A program made the position numbers and the translations under genes. DNA of 64,000 nucleotides from Streptomyces sp. TS71-3 (lineage in GTDB: Bacteria; Actinomycetota; Actinomycetes; Streptomycetales; Streptomycetaceae): contig NZ_BNEL01000003.1 in NCBI RefSeq assembly GCF_018327685.1, forward strand, positions 372,001 to 436,000. The letters run 5' to 3'. The notes under the pieces were generated by a model. That model was given only the letters and a program-made list of their open reading frames with translations. It was not told where the DNA came from and did no database searches. This document shows positions 1 through 8,329 of the stretch, one piece after another. Within the stretch, counting starts at the first letter, position 1. Each line of letters opens with the position of its first letter.

Positions 1-1088
1 TCTTCACCGGGCTCACCCTCAACCAGGGCATCCTGATCACCGGCGTGGTCACCGCGATCTACTGCACGATCGGCGGGCTGTGGGCCGACGCGCTCACGGA
101 GATGGGGCAGTTCATCATCCAGTTCATCGCCGGCATCACGATGCTGGTGGCCGTCATGTCCGAGCTGGGCGGCTTCTCCAGCCTCTGGACCATCTGGGAC
201 AAGCTGCCCGCCAGCCACTCGCACCCCACCACGGGCCCCTACACCGTGACGTTCTTCCTCGCGTTCGTCTTCATCAAGACGTTCGAGTACAACGGCGGCA
301 TGTGGAACCAGGCCCAGCGGTACATGGCCACCCGCAGCGCGGCCGCCGCCTCGCGGTCCGCGGCGCTGTCGGCGGCGCTGTGGCTGGTGTGGCCGGCGGT
401 GCTGTTCTTCCCGATGTGGGCCTCGCCGCTGCTCGTCCACGCGAAGAAGCCGGACGCGTCCGACTCGTACGCGCTGCTCACCGAGCGCCTGCTGCCGCAC
501 GGGCTGCTCGGCCTGGTCGTCGTCGGGTTCTTCTCGCACACCATGGCCATGTGCTCGTCCGACGCCAACGCCATCTCGGCCGTCTTCACCCGGGACATCC
601 TCCCGGCGTTCAACGAGCGTGCCCGCAACTGGACCCACCGGGTCGGGCTGATCACCGCACGGTGGACCACGATCGCGTTCCTGGCGCTGTCCATGGCGGT
701 CGCCACGCAGGTGTCCTCGCCGACGTTCGGCAGCATCATCGGCGTGGTGATCAAGTGGGTGGCCGGTCTGATGGGGCCGATCGCCATCCCGTTCATGCTC
801 GGCATGCTGAGGCCCTGGCGGCGGTCCGGGCCGACGGCCGCGCTGGTGTCCTGGGCGCTCGGCCTGTTCGCGTTCTGGCTGACCAACTACGGGCTCGACG
901 GGCTGAGCACGCAGATCCAGACGGCCACGCCGGTGGCTACGTCGCTGGTGCTGTACACGGTGATCGGGTGGATCAAGCCGGAGGTGACGGTCGAGCGGGA
1001 TGCGATTCTCGACCGGATCAATACGGACGGGCCCGATGTCGGGGGGCCCGGGGTTGCGGCGGCGGCTCCGGCTGGGGTTTCCGACTAG
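1..1088 (+). CDS. Sodium:solute symporter family permease, 5' end missing
   Basis: The reading frame is open from the window edge (first full codon at base 3), so the true start lies outside; GTG at 45 is only an internal in-frame codon. The product is a very hydrophobic polytopic membrane protein with long helices separated by short charged loops, including a conserved-looking segment GGLWADALTEMGQF near the start and a soluble Ala/Pro-rich tail. This pattern fits the sodium:solute symporter family, which couples substrate uptake to Na+ at the cytoplasmic membrane. The substrate cannot be read from the sequence. The gene is followed at once by a strong hairpin. An SSS transporter beside exported glycosidases could take up a released sugar, but that is inference. 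Confidence 0.82.
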   Translation, partial: FTGLTLNQGILITGVVTAIYCTIGGLWADALTEMGQFIIQFIAGITMLVAVMSELGGFSSLWTIWDKLPASHSHPTTGPYTVTFFLAFVFIKTFEYNGGMWNQAQRYMATRSAAAASRSAALSAALWLVWPAVLFFPMWASPLLVHAKKPDASDSYALLTERLLPHGLLGLVVVGFFSHTMAMCSSDANAISAVFTRDILPAFNERARNWTHRVGLITARWTTIAFLALSMAVATQVSSPTFGSIIGVVIKWVAGLMGPIAIPFMLGMLRPWRRSGPTAALVSWALGLFAFWLTNYGLDGLSTQIQTATPVATSLVLYTVIGWIKPEVTVERDAILDRINTDGPDVGGPGVAAAAPAGVSD

Positions 1089-1129
1089 GGGTTTTGACTG
1101 AGGCGGGGCCTCGTCGCTCCACTTTCCCG

Positions 1130-1158
1130 CCCGCCCGCCCTTTTCCGGGGCGGGCGGG
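1130..1158 (+). terminator. Intrinsic terminator after the symporter gene
   Basis: Perfect 11-bp inverted repeat of C3G/G3C blocks (1130-1140 and 1148-1158) with a 7-nt loop beginning TTTT and a pyrimidine-rich tail CTTCTTCG. It lies about 40 bp past the stop codon. Confidence 0.75.
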
Positions 1159-1334
1159 CTTCTTCGTTCGCCCTGCCCCCGGGGCCCCTGGGTCTGGGGG
1201 GCCGTGGTGGTTGGGTGCGGGTGCGTCGTGGTTTTCTGCGCAGTTCCCCGCGCCCCTGGCCAGGTGGCCTTGCCTGCCATGACCATCTGCGGGCATCGTC
1301 GTGGTTTTTTGCGCAGTTCCCCGCGCCCCTAGCC

Positions 1335-1553
1335 AAGTACCCCTGAGCGCCCCGGTTCTCTGCGGCTGCCGTCCTGGTCGTTCGCGCAGTCCCCCGCACC
1401 CCTATCCAAGTACCCCTGAGCGCCCCGGTTCTCTGCGGCTGCCGTCCTGGTCGTTCGCGCAGTCCCCCGCACCCCTATCCAAGTACCCCTGAGCGCCCCG
1501 GTTCTCTGCGGCTGCCGTCCTGGTCGTTCGCGCAGTCCCCCGCGCCCCTATCC
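1335..1553. repeat. Three tandem 73-bp repeats in a 690-bp non-coding gap
   Basis: Units start at 1335, 1408 and 1481 and are almost identical; the third diverges only near its end. Each contains a variant (GCGCAGTCCCCCGC) of the short GC-rich element dispersed over the window, and related degenerate copies lie just upstream near 1236-1256 and 1305-1330. The rest of the 1089-1779 gap holds a terminator and a promoter for the next gene. I see no coding sequence in it. Confidence 0.9.
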
Positions 1554-1684
1554 ACGTGCCCCTGGGTGTCGTGGCTCTCTGCGGGGATTGTCATGGTTGG
1601 GCAGCGTTCTCGTTGTTCGCGCAGGTGGGTGATGCTTCTAGTGGTCCGATGACTTGGTTGCCGGATCACGGGTTGCGCTACTCA

Positions 1685-1713
1685 TTGACTTGCCCTACGG
1701 CCGGGTCTAGCGT
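1685..1713 (+). promoter_or_regulatory. Candidate SigA-type promoter for the GH95-like gene
   Basis: TTGACT (1685-1690) and TAGCGT (1708-1713) are separated by 17 bp, matching the TTGACN/TANNNT pattern of the main Streptomyces sigma factor. It would give a leader of about 60 nt before the ATG at 1780. Confidence 0.5.
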
Positions 1714-1779
1714 CCCCGGGGGTTATACATCGGATCTATATTCAGATACGCGAACGAACCTCAGGGGGCGTGAGGCGCC

Positions 1780-4140
1780 ATGGAGAGCAGACGAGATGTG
1801 TCGCGGCGTGCGGTTCTGGGCACCGCGGTGGCCGGTGCTGCCGTGGGGGCGTCGGCCGTTGGGACGGTGTCGGCCGCGGCGGCGACCGGGGGCGGGGGCG
1901 CGGCCGGGGGCGGTGGGGCGGGCTGGGCGCCGGAGGTGCGGACCGGGGGTGATCGGACCTGGGCGAGCATCCTCGCCGACTCGGACCTGGTGTGGCAGAA
2001 GCTTCCGGCCACCTGGGAGGAGGGGCCGTTCCTCGGCAACGGGTTCCTCGGCTCCGGCATCTACGCCGAACCCGGCGCGAACGCCGTCCGGTTCAACGTC
2101 CAGCACAGCGAGGTCCAGGACCACCGGCCCGAGTTCGGCTCCATCTTCGGTCTCGCGCGGCTGCCCATCGGCTACTTCACGCTGGAGCCCGTCGGCACCA
2201 TCACCGCCGTCGACTGGCGCCTCGACCTGTGGAACAGCGAGCTCACCGGCACCATCACCACCGACGCCGGCACCCTGCGGCTGCGCGTCCTCATCCACGC
2301 CACCCGCCAGGTGCTCGCCGTCGAGACCACCCCCAGCGACGGCGAGCGCGACCACCGCTGGGTCTTCCACCCCGCGGACGCCATCAGCCCGCGCGCCGCG
2401 TTCAAGCCGCTGCCCGAGGGCTACACGGGCAACCCGCCCGCCACCGTCGGCGAGGAAGGCGGCACGAGCACGTCGGTGCAGTCGCTGCTGAGCGGCGGTC
2501 AGCACGTCACCGCCTGGCGCGAGGTGACCCGCGGCCACGCGCGCACCCTGTACGCCACCGTCGCGCACTCCTTCCCCGGCACCGGCGCCACCGCCGCGGC
2601 CCGCGCCTCGGTCCGCGCGTCGGCGCTGCTGCCGCTGACCGCCCTCGCCGCCGGCCACCGCTCCTGGTGGCACGCCTACTACCGGAAGAGCTTCCTCTCC
2701 ATCCCCGACGCCCGGCTCCAGAGCTTCTACTGGATCCAGCTCTACAAGGTCGCCTCCGCGGCCCGCCGCGACGCCCCGGTGATGGCCACCACCGGCCCCT
2801 GGCTGGAACCCACCCCCTGGCCCGCGTCCTGGTGGAACCTCAACGTCCAGTTGGAGTACTGGCTCATCCACGGCTCCAACCACCTCGAACTCGACGCCGT
2901 CACCCGCTCGCTCAGCGAGTTCCGGGACAACATCAAGGCCCAGACCGCACCGGCCTACCGCTCCGACTCCCTCGTCATCGCCCGCTCGAACGACATCACC
3001 CTCAGCCACGGCACGGACGCGGGGCCCGGCGGCACCGGCGGCGGCATCCCCGGCCAGGACCCGCCCACGCCCGAGGTCGGCAACCTGACGTGGGCGCTGC
3101 ACAACGTCTGGCTGTCCTACCGGCACACCATGGACGAGTCGATCCTGCGCGACGTCGTCTTCCCGCTGCTGCGCCAGGCGATCAACTACTACCTGCACTT
3201 CCTCGCGCCGGGCAGCGACGGCAAGCTGCACCTGCCGAAGACGTTCTCGCCGGAGTACGGCGTCGACACCCCCGACACCAACTACGACCTGGCGCTGATC
3301 CGGTGGGGCTGCACCACGCTGCTGGACTCCGCACGGACCCTCGGCATCGACGACCCGCTCGCGCCGCGCTGGCAGGACGTGCTGGCGCGGCTCGTGCCGG
3401 CACCGACCGACGAGAACGGGTTCATGATCGGCGCGGGGCAGCCGTTCGCGATGTCCCACCGGCACTACTCGCACATGCTCTCCGTCTACCCGTTGTACCT
3501 GGTCAACTGGGAGCAGCCGGAGAACCGCGACCTGATCAGCACCTCGCTGGAGCACTGGATCAGCTTCACCGGCGCCCTCCAGGGCTACAGCTACACCGGT
3601 GCGGCCTCCTTCTCGGCGCAGATGCTCGACGGCGACCGTGCCGCCGGCTACCTCTCCGACCTGCTGCGGCTGTACGTCCAGCCGAACACCCTCTACAAGG
3701 AGTCGGGTCCGGTCATCGAGACGCCGCTGTCGGCGTCCCAGTCGCTGCACGACATGGTCTGCCAGAGCTGGGGCGGGGTCATCCGGGTCTTCCCGGCGGT
3801 GCCCGCCGGCTGGCGGGACGTGACCGTGCACGACTTCCGCACGCAGGGCGCGTTCCTGCTGAGCGCGGCGCGCGAGGGGGGTGCCACGCGGTGGGTGCGG
3901 TTGTTCAGCGAGGCCGGGGCCCCTTGCGTGGTGCGGACGGATATCGACGGGCCCGTCGAGGTGCGGGACGGGCGGGGGCGTGAGCTGGACTTCGAGGACC
4001 TCGGTGGGGGGACGTTGCGGGTGGGGGTGCGGCGGGGGGAGGAAGCGTGGGTGTTTCCGCGCGGCACGCGGCCCTCGGGGGTGGTGCGGGGGGTTGCGCC
4101 GAATGCTTCGGCTCCGCGGTGGGGCCTTCCGGCCCAGTGA
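1780..4140 (+). CDS. Exported glycoside hydrolase, GH95-like (alpha-L-fucosidase/galactosidase type)
   Basis: A 786-aa protein with a Tat-type signal (SRRAVLG at residues 8-14, then a long Ala-rich hydrophobic stretch), so it is probably exported folded. The ATG is preceded by AGGGGGCG. Motifs typical of GH95 enzymes appear in order: GNGFLGSG (86-93), WWNLN around 351-355 (the Asn-x-Asn pair that assists catalysis), SPEYG from 490 with Glu492 at the general-acid position, and HRHYSHM (560-566). At the place where GH95 members usually carry the second essential acidic residue (IDGNFG), this protein has IETPL, with Glu647 instead of Asp. Family members release terminal alpha-1,2-L-fucose or L-galactose by inversion. 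A GH141-like enzyme follows. The family call is fairly sure; the substrate is inferred. Confidence 0.75.
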   Translation: MESRRDVSRRAVLGTAVAGAAVGASAVGTVSAAAATGGGGAAGGGGAGWAPEVRTGGDRTWASILADSDLVWQKLPATWEEGPFLGNGFLGSGIYAEPGANAVRFNVQHSEVQDHRPEFGSIFGLARLPIGYFTLEPVGTITAVDWRLDLWNSELTGTITTDAGTLRLRVLIHATRQVLAVETTPSDGERDHRWVFHPADAISPRAAFKPLPEGYTGNPPATVGEEGGTSTSVQSLLSGGQHVTAWREVTRGHARTLYATVAHSFPGTGATAAARASVRASALLPLTALAAGHRSWWHAYYRKSFLSIPDARLQSFYWIQLYKVASAARRDAPVMATTGPWLEPTPWPASWWNLNVQLEYWLIHGSNHLELDAVTRSLSEFRDNIKAQTAPAYRSDSLVIARSNDITLSHGTDAGPGGTGGGIPGQDPPTPEVGNLTWALHNVWLSYRHTMDESILRDVVFPLLRQAINYYLHFLAPGSDGKLHLPKTFSPEYGVDTPDTNYDLALIRWGCTTLLDSARTLGIDDPLAPRWQDVLARLVPAPTDENGFMIGAGQPFAMSHRHYSHMLSVYPLYLVNWEQPENRDLISTSLEHWISFTGALQGYSYTGAASFSAQMLDGDRAAGYLSDLLRLYVQPNTLYKESGPVIETPLSASQSLHDMVCQSWGGVIRVFPAVPAGWRDVTVHDFRTQGAFLLSAAREGGATRWVRLFSEAGAPCVVRTDIDGPVEVRDGRGRELDFEDLGGGTLRVGVRRGEEAWVFPRGTRPSGVVRGVAPNASAPRWGLPAQ

Positions 4141-4152
4141 GCCCCGGGGTGC

Positions 4153-4476
4153 TTGCCGGTGAGGTCGCGCCCCGAAAGGGGCGCGGGGAACGGCGCGACC
4201 AGCCACGACGCGCCCGCGGAGGGCCACTGGCCCAGCCCCTTGCGGTCTCGTTGTCGACCACCGGCCGGTGGCACGTCTCGCGCAGTTCCCGGCGCCCCTG
4301 ATCAGGCCCTGCCCCCTGCGGTCTCGTTGTCAGCCACCGGCCCGTGGGGGCTGGTCGCGCAGTTCCCCGCGCCCCTGATCAGGCCCTGCCCCTTGCTGTC
4401 TCGTCTCCACCAACTGCCGGTGGGGCTTCTCGCGCCCACGCGGCGGAGCCGCATACCGACACAGCCGCGCGCCCCT
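4153..4476. repeat. Gap with dispersed GC-rich repeats
   Basis: The 388-bp gap 4141-4528 holds three copies of the window-wide short element (core GCGCAGTTCCCCGCGCCCCT or its complement) near 4175-4195, 4280-4301 and 4349-4378. It also holds the element GCGGCGGAGCCGCAT near 4440, which recurs near 16208. No gene is apparent. It may act as a set of weak terminators or as REP-like sequence. Confidence 0.75.
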
Positions 4477-4528
4477 CTCGGGGCGCCCCGTACCCCGTAC
4501 ATCCACACCAACCGGGAGGACGACGAAC

Positions 4529-7177
4529 GTGCGTAGGAAATCGGTTCTGCCCGCCCTCGCGGCGGCCCTCGCGTTGGCGGGCGGTGCGTTGGCCGCCGGA
4601 ACAGCCGCATCCACCGCGTCCGCCGCATCCGGGTCCGCGGGCGCCGCGGACGTCTACGTCGCGCCGAGCGGCGACGACCACGCCAAGGGCGACGCCCACC
4701 ACCCCCTCCGTACCCTCCAGCGTGCCCAGCAGCTGGTCCGGGAGCGGAACGAGGATCTGCGCCGGGATCTGACGGTGCATCTGGCCTCGGGTACCTACCG
4801 GGAGTCCGAGCCGCTCGCGCTCGACGCCCGGGACTCCGGGTCGAACGGCCACCGCGTGGTCTGGCAGGGCACCGCCGGCACCGTCATCAGCGGCGGCAAG
4901 CAGGTCACCGGCTGGCGCGAGGTGCCGGGGCACAAGGGGACGTGGTCCGCGCCGGCGCCGCGCGGCCTCGACGACACCCGGCAGCTCTACGTCGACGGGG
5001 CGCGCGCCGTGCGTGCGGCGGGCGAGGTGCCGGTGACCCTCACCAAGACCGACTCCGGCTACACCGCGTCCAGTGACACCCTCGCGTCCTGGCCGGACAA
5101 CAAGGGCGCCGAGTTCGTGTACACCAGCGGCGAGGCGCTCTGGAACTTCCAGCGGGACGGCCTCGGCCAGTGGACCCAGCCGCGCTGCGACGTCGCCGCC
5201 GCCTCGGGCACCACCGTGACGATGGTCCAGCCCTGCTGGGACAACTCGAACAAGCGGGTGGAGTTCCCGGACATCCCCGGCCGCACCGTCAGCATGGTCG
5301 GCCCGGGGGCGCTCACCAACAGCGCGCACGTCACGTACATGGAGAACGCGCGCGAACTCCTCGACACCCCCGGCGAGTGGTATCTCGACCGCGCCTCGGA
5401 CACCGTCTACTACATGCCGCGCAAGGGCGAGGACCTGCGGCACGCGGACGTGGAGGCGCCGGCGCTCCAGAAGCTGGTCGACGGGCGCGGGACCGCCGAC
5501 GCCCCGCTGCACGACATCGCCTTCCGCGGGGTGCAGTTCTCGTACGCCACCTGGCTGGAGCCGTCCTCGCCGGAGGGCTTCTCCGAGATCCAGGCCGGCT
5601 ACACCATCTCCGGGCCGACCGGCTGGGCCGACGAGGGGCTGTGCGGGTTCACCGAGGGCGGGAAGTGCCCGTTCGGCGACTGGACCAAGGAGCCCGGGAA
5701 CGTCGCGGTCGCGTACGGGCACGACATCGACTTCAGCGGCGACGCCTTCGTGCACCTCGGCGCCGCGGGCCTCGAACTGGGCGACGGCACGCAGAACGCC
5801 ACCGTGCGCGGCAGCGTCTTCACCGACATCTCCGGCAACGGCATGGAGATCGGCGGCGTCGACAAGCCCCTCGCGGAAGGCGCCGACGTCACCCACCACG
5901 TCACGGTGACCGACAACCACCTCTACGCGCTGCCCCGGGAGTACGCGGGCGGGGTGGGCATCGTCAACGGCTACACCCAGCACAACCTGATCTCCCACAA
6001 CCAGATCGACCACGTCGGCTACTCGGCGATCTCCATGGGCTGGGGCGGCTGGCCGGACAAGATCGGCTCGCCGGCGACGCCCAACAACAGCCATGACAAC
6101 ACCGTCAGCGACAACCTGATCACCGACTACATGCAGGGCCTCGACGACGGCGGCGGCATCTACACGCAAGGGCTCACCGGCACGTCGATGGCCGACGGCG
6201 AGAAGGTCACCGGCAACGTCATCCACGGGCAGTTCGGCCTCGGCAAGAACGTCTACACCGACAACGGCTGCACCTACGAGACCGTCTCCGGCAACGTCCT
6301 GTACGACGCGTCCTACGCCAACGTCTTCAGCACCCACGTCGACTACCGCGACGACCTCGGCAACAACGACCCGACGCTGATCTCGGGCAACTGGTGGGAG
6401 CAGGGCGACCGGGACGGCGACAACAAGGGGGTCGTGACCAAGGGCAACCACATCATCACGTCCCCGTCGGACGCGCCGAAGGACGTGGTGGCGGGCGCCG
6501 GGCTCGAACCGGCCTACCGGGGGCTCCTCGGGAAGCGGTTCGGGGCGCCCACGGCTCCGGTGGCGCCCACCCGGGTCGCCACGGCCACCGGGCCCTCCGG
6601 GACGATGCTCGTCACCTTCAACCCGTCCTTCGTGGACGGGGGCGCGCCGGTGACGGCGTACCAGGCGACGGCGTTCGACCCGGCCGGGCACGCGGCGAGC
6701 ACCGCGCGGGTCTCCGCGGCCGGCTTCAAGACGTCCGCACTGGTCCGGCTGACGGGGCTCACCGACGGGGTGCAGTACAGGGTCGTGGTGACGGCCCTCA
6801 ACTCAGTCGGGACAGGCGCGGCGTCGCTGCCCTCGGCCCCGCTCGCGCCCCGCGCGTCGACCGCCCTGCCCGCGGCGCCGACCGGCGTGAAGCTGAAGGC
6901 CCAGGCGACGGCGGCGACGGTGGCGTGGACGCCGCCCACGGCCGTCGGCGACTCCCCGGTGATCGGGTACCGGATCACGCTCACAGGGCCGCCCGGCGAC
7001 CGGGTCATCGACGTCACCGGGCGTGACACCCTGGTCGGCCAGCCCACGGCGAAGGGGATGTTCCGGGTGGTCGGCGGGCTGCGGCCCGGCACGGCGTACT
7101 CGGTCGCCGTCGCCGCGGTCACCGGCGCGGGCACCGGCCCTTCGGCCACCGGATCGGGTACGACTCCGGCGGCCTGA
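4529..7177 (+). CDS. Exported right-handed beta-helix enzyme, GH141-like, with two C-terminal FnIII domains
   Basis: An 882-aa secreted protein starting at GTG 4529, with GGGAGGA 8 bp upstream. A Sec-type signal (Arg-Arg-Lys, then an Ala/Leu core) is followed by DVYVAPSGDD (41-50) and a beta-helix body rich in short Asn/Gly/Val strands. The opening pattern (YVxPxGxD, then a TLQRAQ segment, an ASGTY segment and SGGKQVTGW) is that of the GH141 family and relatives, which contains an alpha-L-fucosidase active on pectin and a xylanase. Two fibronectin type III domains follow from about residues 673 and 777. It lies 388 bp after the GH95-like gene on the same strand. Substrate not known; a role in removing fucose from plant or host glycans is inferred from the two families together. 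Confidence 0.7.
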   Translation: MRRKSVLPALAAALALAGGALAAGTAASTASAASGSAGAADVYVAPSGDDHAKGDAHHPLRTLQRAQQLVRERNEDLRRDLTVHLASGTYRESEPLALDARDSGSNGHRVVWQGTAGTVISGGKQVTGWREVPGHKGTWSAPAPRGLDDTRQLYVDGARAVRAAGEVPVTLTKTDSGYTASSDTLASWPDNKGAEFVYTSGEALWNFQRDGLGQWTQPRCDVAAASGTTVTMVQPCWDNSNKRVEFPDIPGRTVSMVGPGALTNSAHVTYMENARELLDTPGEWYLDRASDTVYYMPRKGEDLRHADVEAPALQKLVDGRGTADAPLHDIAFRGVQFSYATWLEPSSPEGFSEIQAGYTISGPTGWADEGLCGFTEGGKCPFGDWTKEPGNVAVAYGHDIDFSGDAFVHLGAAGLELGDGTQNATVRGSVFTDISGNGMEIGGVDKPLAEGADVTHHVTVTDNHLYALPREYAGGVGIVNGYTQHNLISHNQIDHVGYSAISMGWGGWPDKIGSPATPNNSHDNTVSDNLITDYMQGLDDGGGIYTQGLTGTSMADGEKVTGNVIHGQFGLGKNVYTDNGCTYETVSGNVLYDASYANVFSTHVDYRDDLGNNDPTLISGNWWEQGDRDGDNKGVVTKGNHIITSPSDAPKDVVAGAGLEPAYRGLLGKRFGAPTAPVAPTRVATATGPSGTMLVTFNPSFVDGGAPVTAYQATAFDPAGHAASTARVSAAGFKTSALVRLTGLTDGVQYRVVVTALNSVGTGAASLPSAPLAPRASTALPAAPTGVKLKAQATAATVAWTPPTAVGDSPVIGYRITLTGPPGDRVIDVTGRDTLVGQPTAKGMFRVVGGLRPGTAYSVAVAAVTGAGTGPSATGSGTTPAA

Positions 7178-7182
7178 CGCCG

Positions 7183-7212
7183 GGGGCCGCGCCTTCAGGT
7201 CGGCGCGGCCCC
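7183..7212 (+). terminator. Terminator after the beta-helix gene
   Basis: Perfect 11-bp stem GGGGCCGCGCC (7183-7193) / GGCGCGGCCCC (7202-7212) with an 8-nt loop, 5 bp beyond the stop codon. No T-run, as is usual in this genus. Confidence 0.8.
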
Positions 7213-7335
7213 GCACCCGGCGCCACACATCCCGTGCCACCTGATCGAGCGCGGGCCCACTCCGGGCCCGCGCTCCGTCATGTGCCGGCGCCGGCTCGGC
7301 GGCACGCCGGCGTGGCACGGTCCGGGACGGGTCTC

Positions 7336-7403
7336 GGGCTCGGGTCCAGGCCCGGACCCGGGCTCGGGTCCAGGTCCACGTCCACGTCCACGTCCACGTC
7401 CGT
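7336..7403. repeat. Short tandem repeats in the 318-bp gap before the SDR gene
   Basis: Two copies of GGGCTCGGGTCCAGG (near 7336-7350 and 7360-7374) run into four perfect GTCCAC hexamers (7374-7397) and one variant GTCCGT (7398-7403). A TAAAAT at 7442-7447 could be a -10 box for the next gene, but I see no good -35. Nothing else is recognisable in the gap. Confidence 0.8.
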
Positions 7404-7495
7404 GTCCCGAGCACCGACAGGCGAACCGCGCCAATCAGTCATAAAATCCATAGGGGCCATATGGCACGCGCCACAGACAGGAGGCGGGCGGTCTC

Positions 7496-8236
7496 ATGCG
7501 CATCGCAGTCATCGGCGGAACCGGGCTCATCGGCTCGCAGGTCGTGCGGAACCTGAACGCGGCCGGGCAGGAGGCGGTACCCCACTCGCTGTCCACCGGG
7601 GTCGACGTCCTCACCGGCGAGGGTGTGGACGCGGCGCTGGAGGGCGCCGACGTGCTCGTCAACCTGACCAACTCCCCGACCTTCGACGACGCCTCCCCGG
7701 CGTTCTTCCAGACGTCGATGGACACGCTCCTGGCCGCGGCCCGGCGGGCGGGCACGGGGCACTTCGTCATCCTGTCCATCGTCCACGTCGACCAGGTGCC
7801 CGAGCTGGACTACTACCGTGCCAAGACGCTCCAGGAGGAGATCCTCAAGGCCGGCCACATCCCGTACTCGATCGTCCGCGCCACGCAGTTCATGGAGTTC
7901 ATGGACTCCGTCATGTCGTGGACCACCGACGGCGGCACCGTCCGCCTGCCCCGCACCCCCGTCCAGCCGATCGCGGCGGCCGACGTGGCCGCGGCCGTGT
8001 CCGACGTCGCCGCCGGCCCCCCGCTGAACGGCACGCTCGACGTCATCGGCCCCGACACGTACCCGCTGGACGAACTGGGCCGGATCACCCTGACGGCCAA
8101 GGGCGACGAGCGCTCGGTGACCACCGACGACAGCGCCGGGATGTTCGGCGCCGTGCAGGGCGACGTCCTCATCACCGGCGACGGCGCACGCGTCGCGCCC
8201 ACGCACTACAGGGACTGGCTGACGCGGACCGGCTGA
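7496..8236 (+). CDS. Atypical SDR, NmrA/NAD(P)-binding family protein
   Basis: A 246-aa Rossmann-fold protein. The start ATG follows GACAGGAGG. Its N-terminus MRIAVIGGTGLIGSQVV carries the GGTGxxG dinucleotide-binding motif of atypical short-chain reductases and NmrA-like proteins, and the segment HFVILSIVHVDQ occupies the usual position of the strand leading to the active site. Such proteins bind NAD(P)H and act as reductases, epimerases or redox sensors in the cytoplasm. The tail includes a pattern of small-domain residues typical of NAD(P)H-dependent isomerase-like proteins. Substrate unknown. It stands alone, with a terminator upstream and a convergent gene downstream. Confidence 0.8.
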   Translation: MRIAVIGGTGLIGSQVVRNLNAAGQEAVPHSLSTGVDVLTGEGVDAALEGADVLVNLTNSPTFDDASPAFFQTSMDTLLAAARRAGTGHFVILSIVHVDQVPELDYYRAKTLQEEILKAGHIPYSIVRATQFMEFMDSVMSWTTDGGTVRLPRTPVQPIAAADVAAAVSDVAAGPPLNGTLDVIGPDTYPLDELGRITLTAKGDERSVTTDDSAGMFGAVQGDVLITGDGARVAPTHYRDWLTRTG

Positions 8237-8284
8237 CCTGGACTGGCTGACGCGGACCGGCTGACCTGGACTGGCTGACGCGGG
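8213..8284. repeat. Tandem 28-bp repeat across the SDR stop codon
   Basis: The unit GACTGGCTGACGCGGACCGG begins at 8213 and again at 8241, with a partial third copy from 8269. The last codons and stop of the SDR gene lie in the first copy, so the 3' end of the gene has been duplicated. Confidence 0.85.
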
Positions 8285-8329
8285 CCTGAGGCAGGGAGAC
8301 GACAGGCGCGCCCCCCGGGCTCGGTACGG

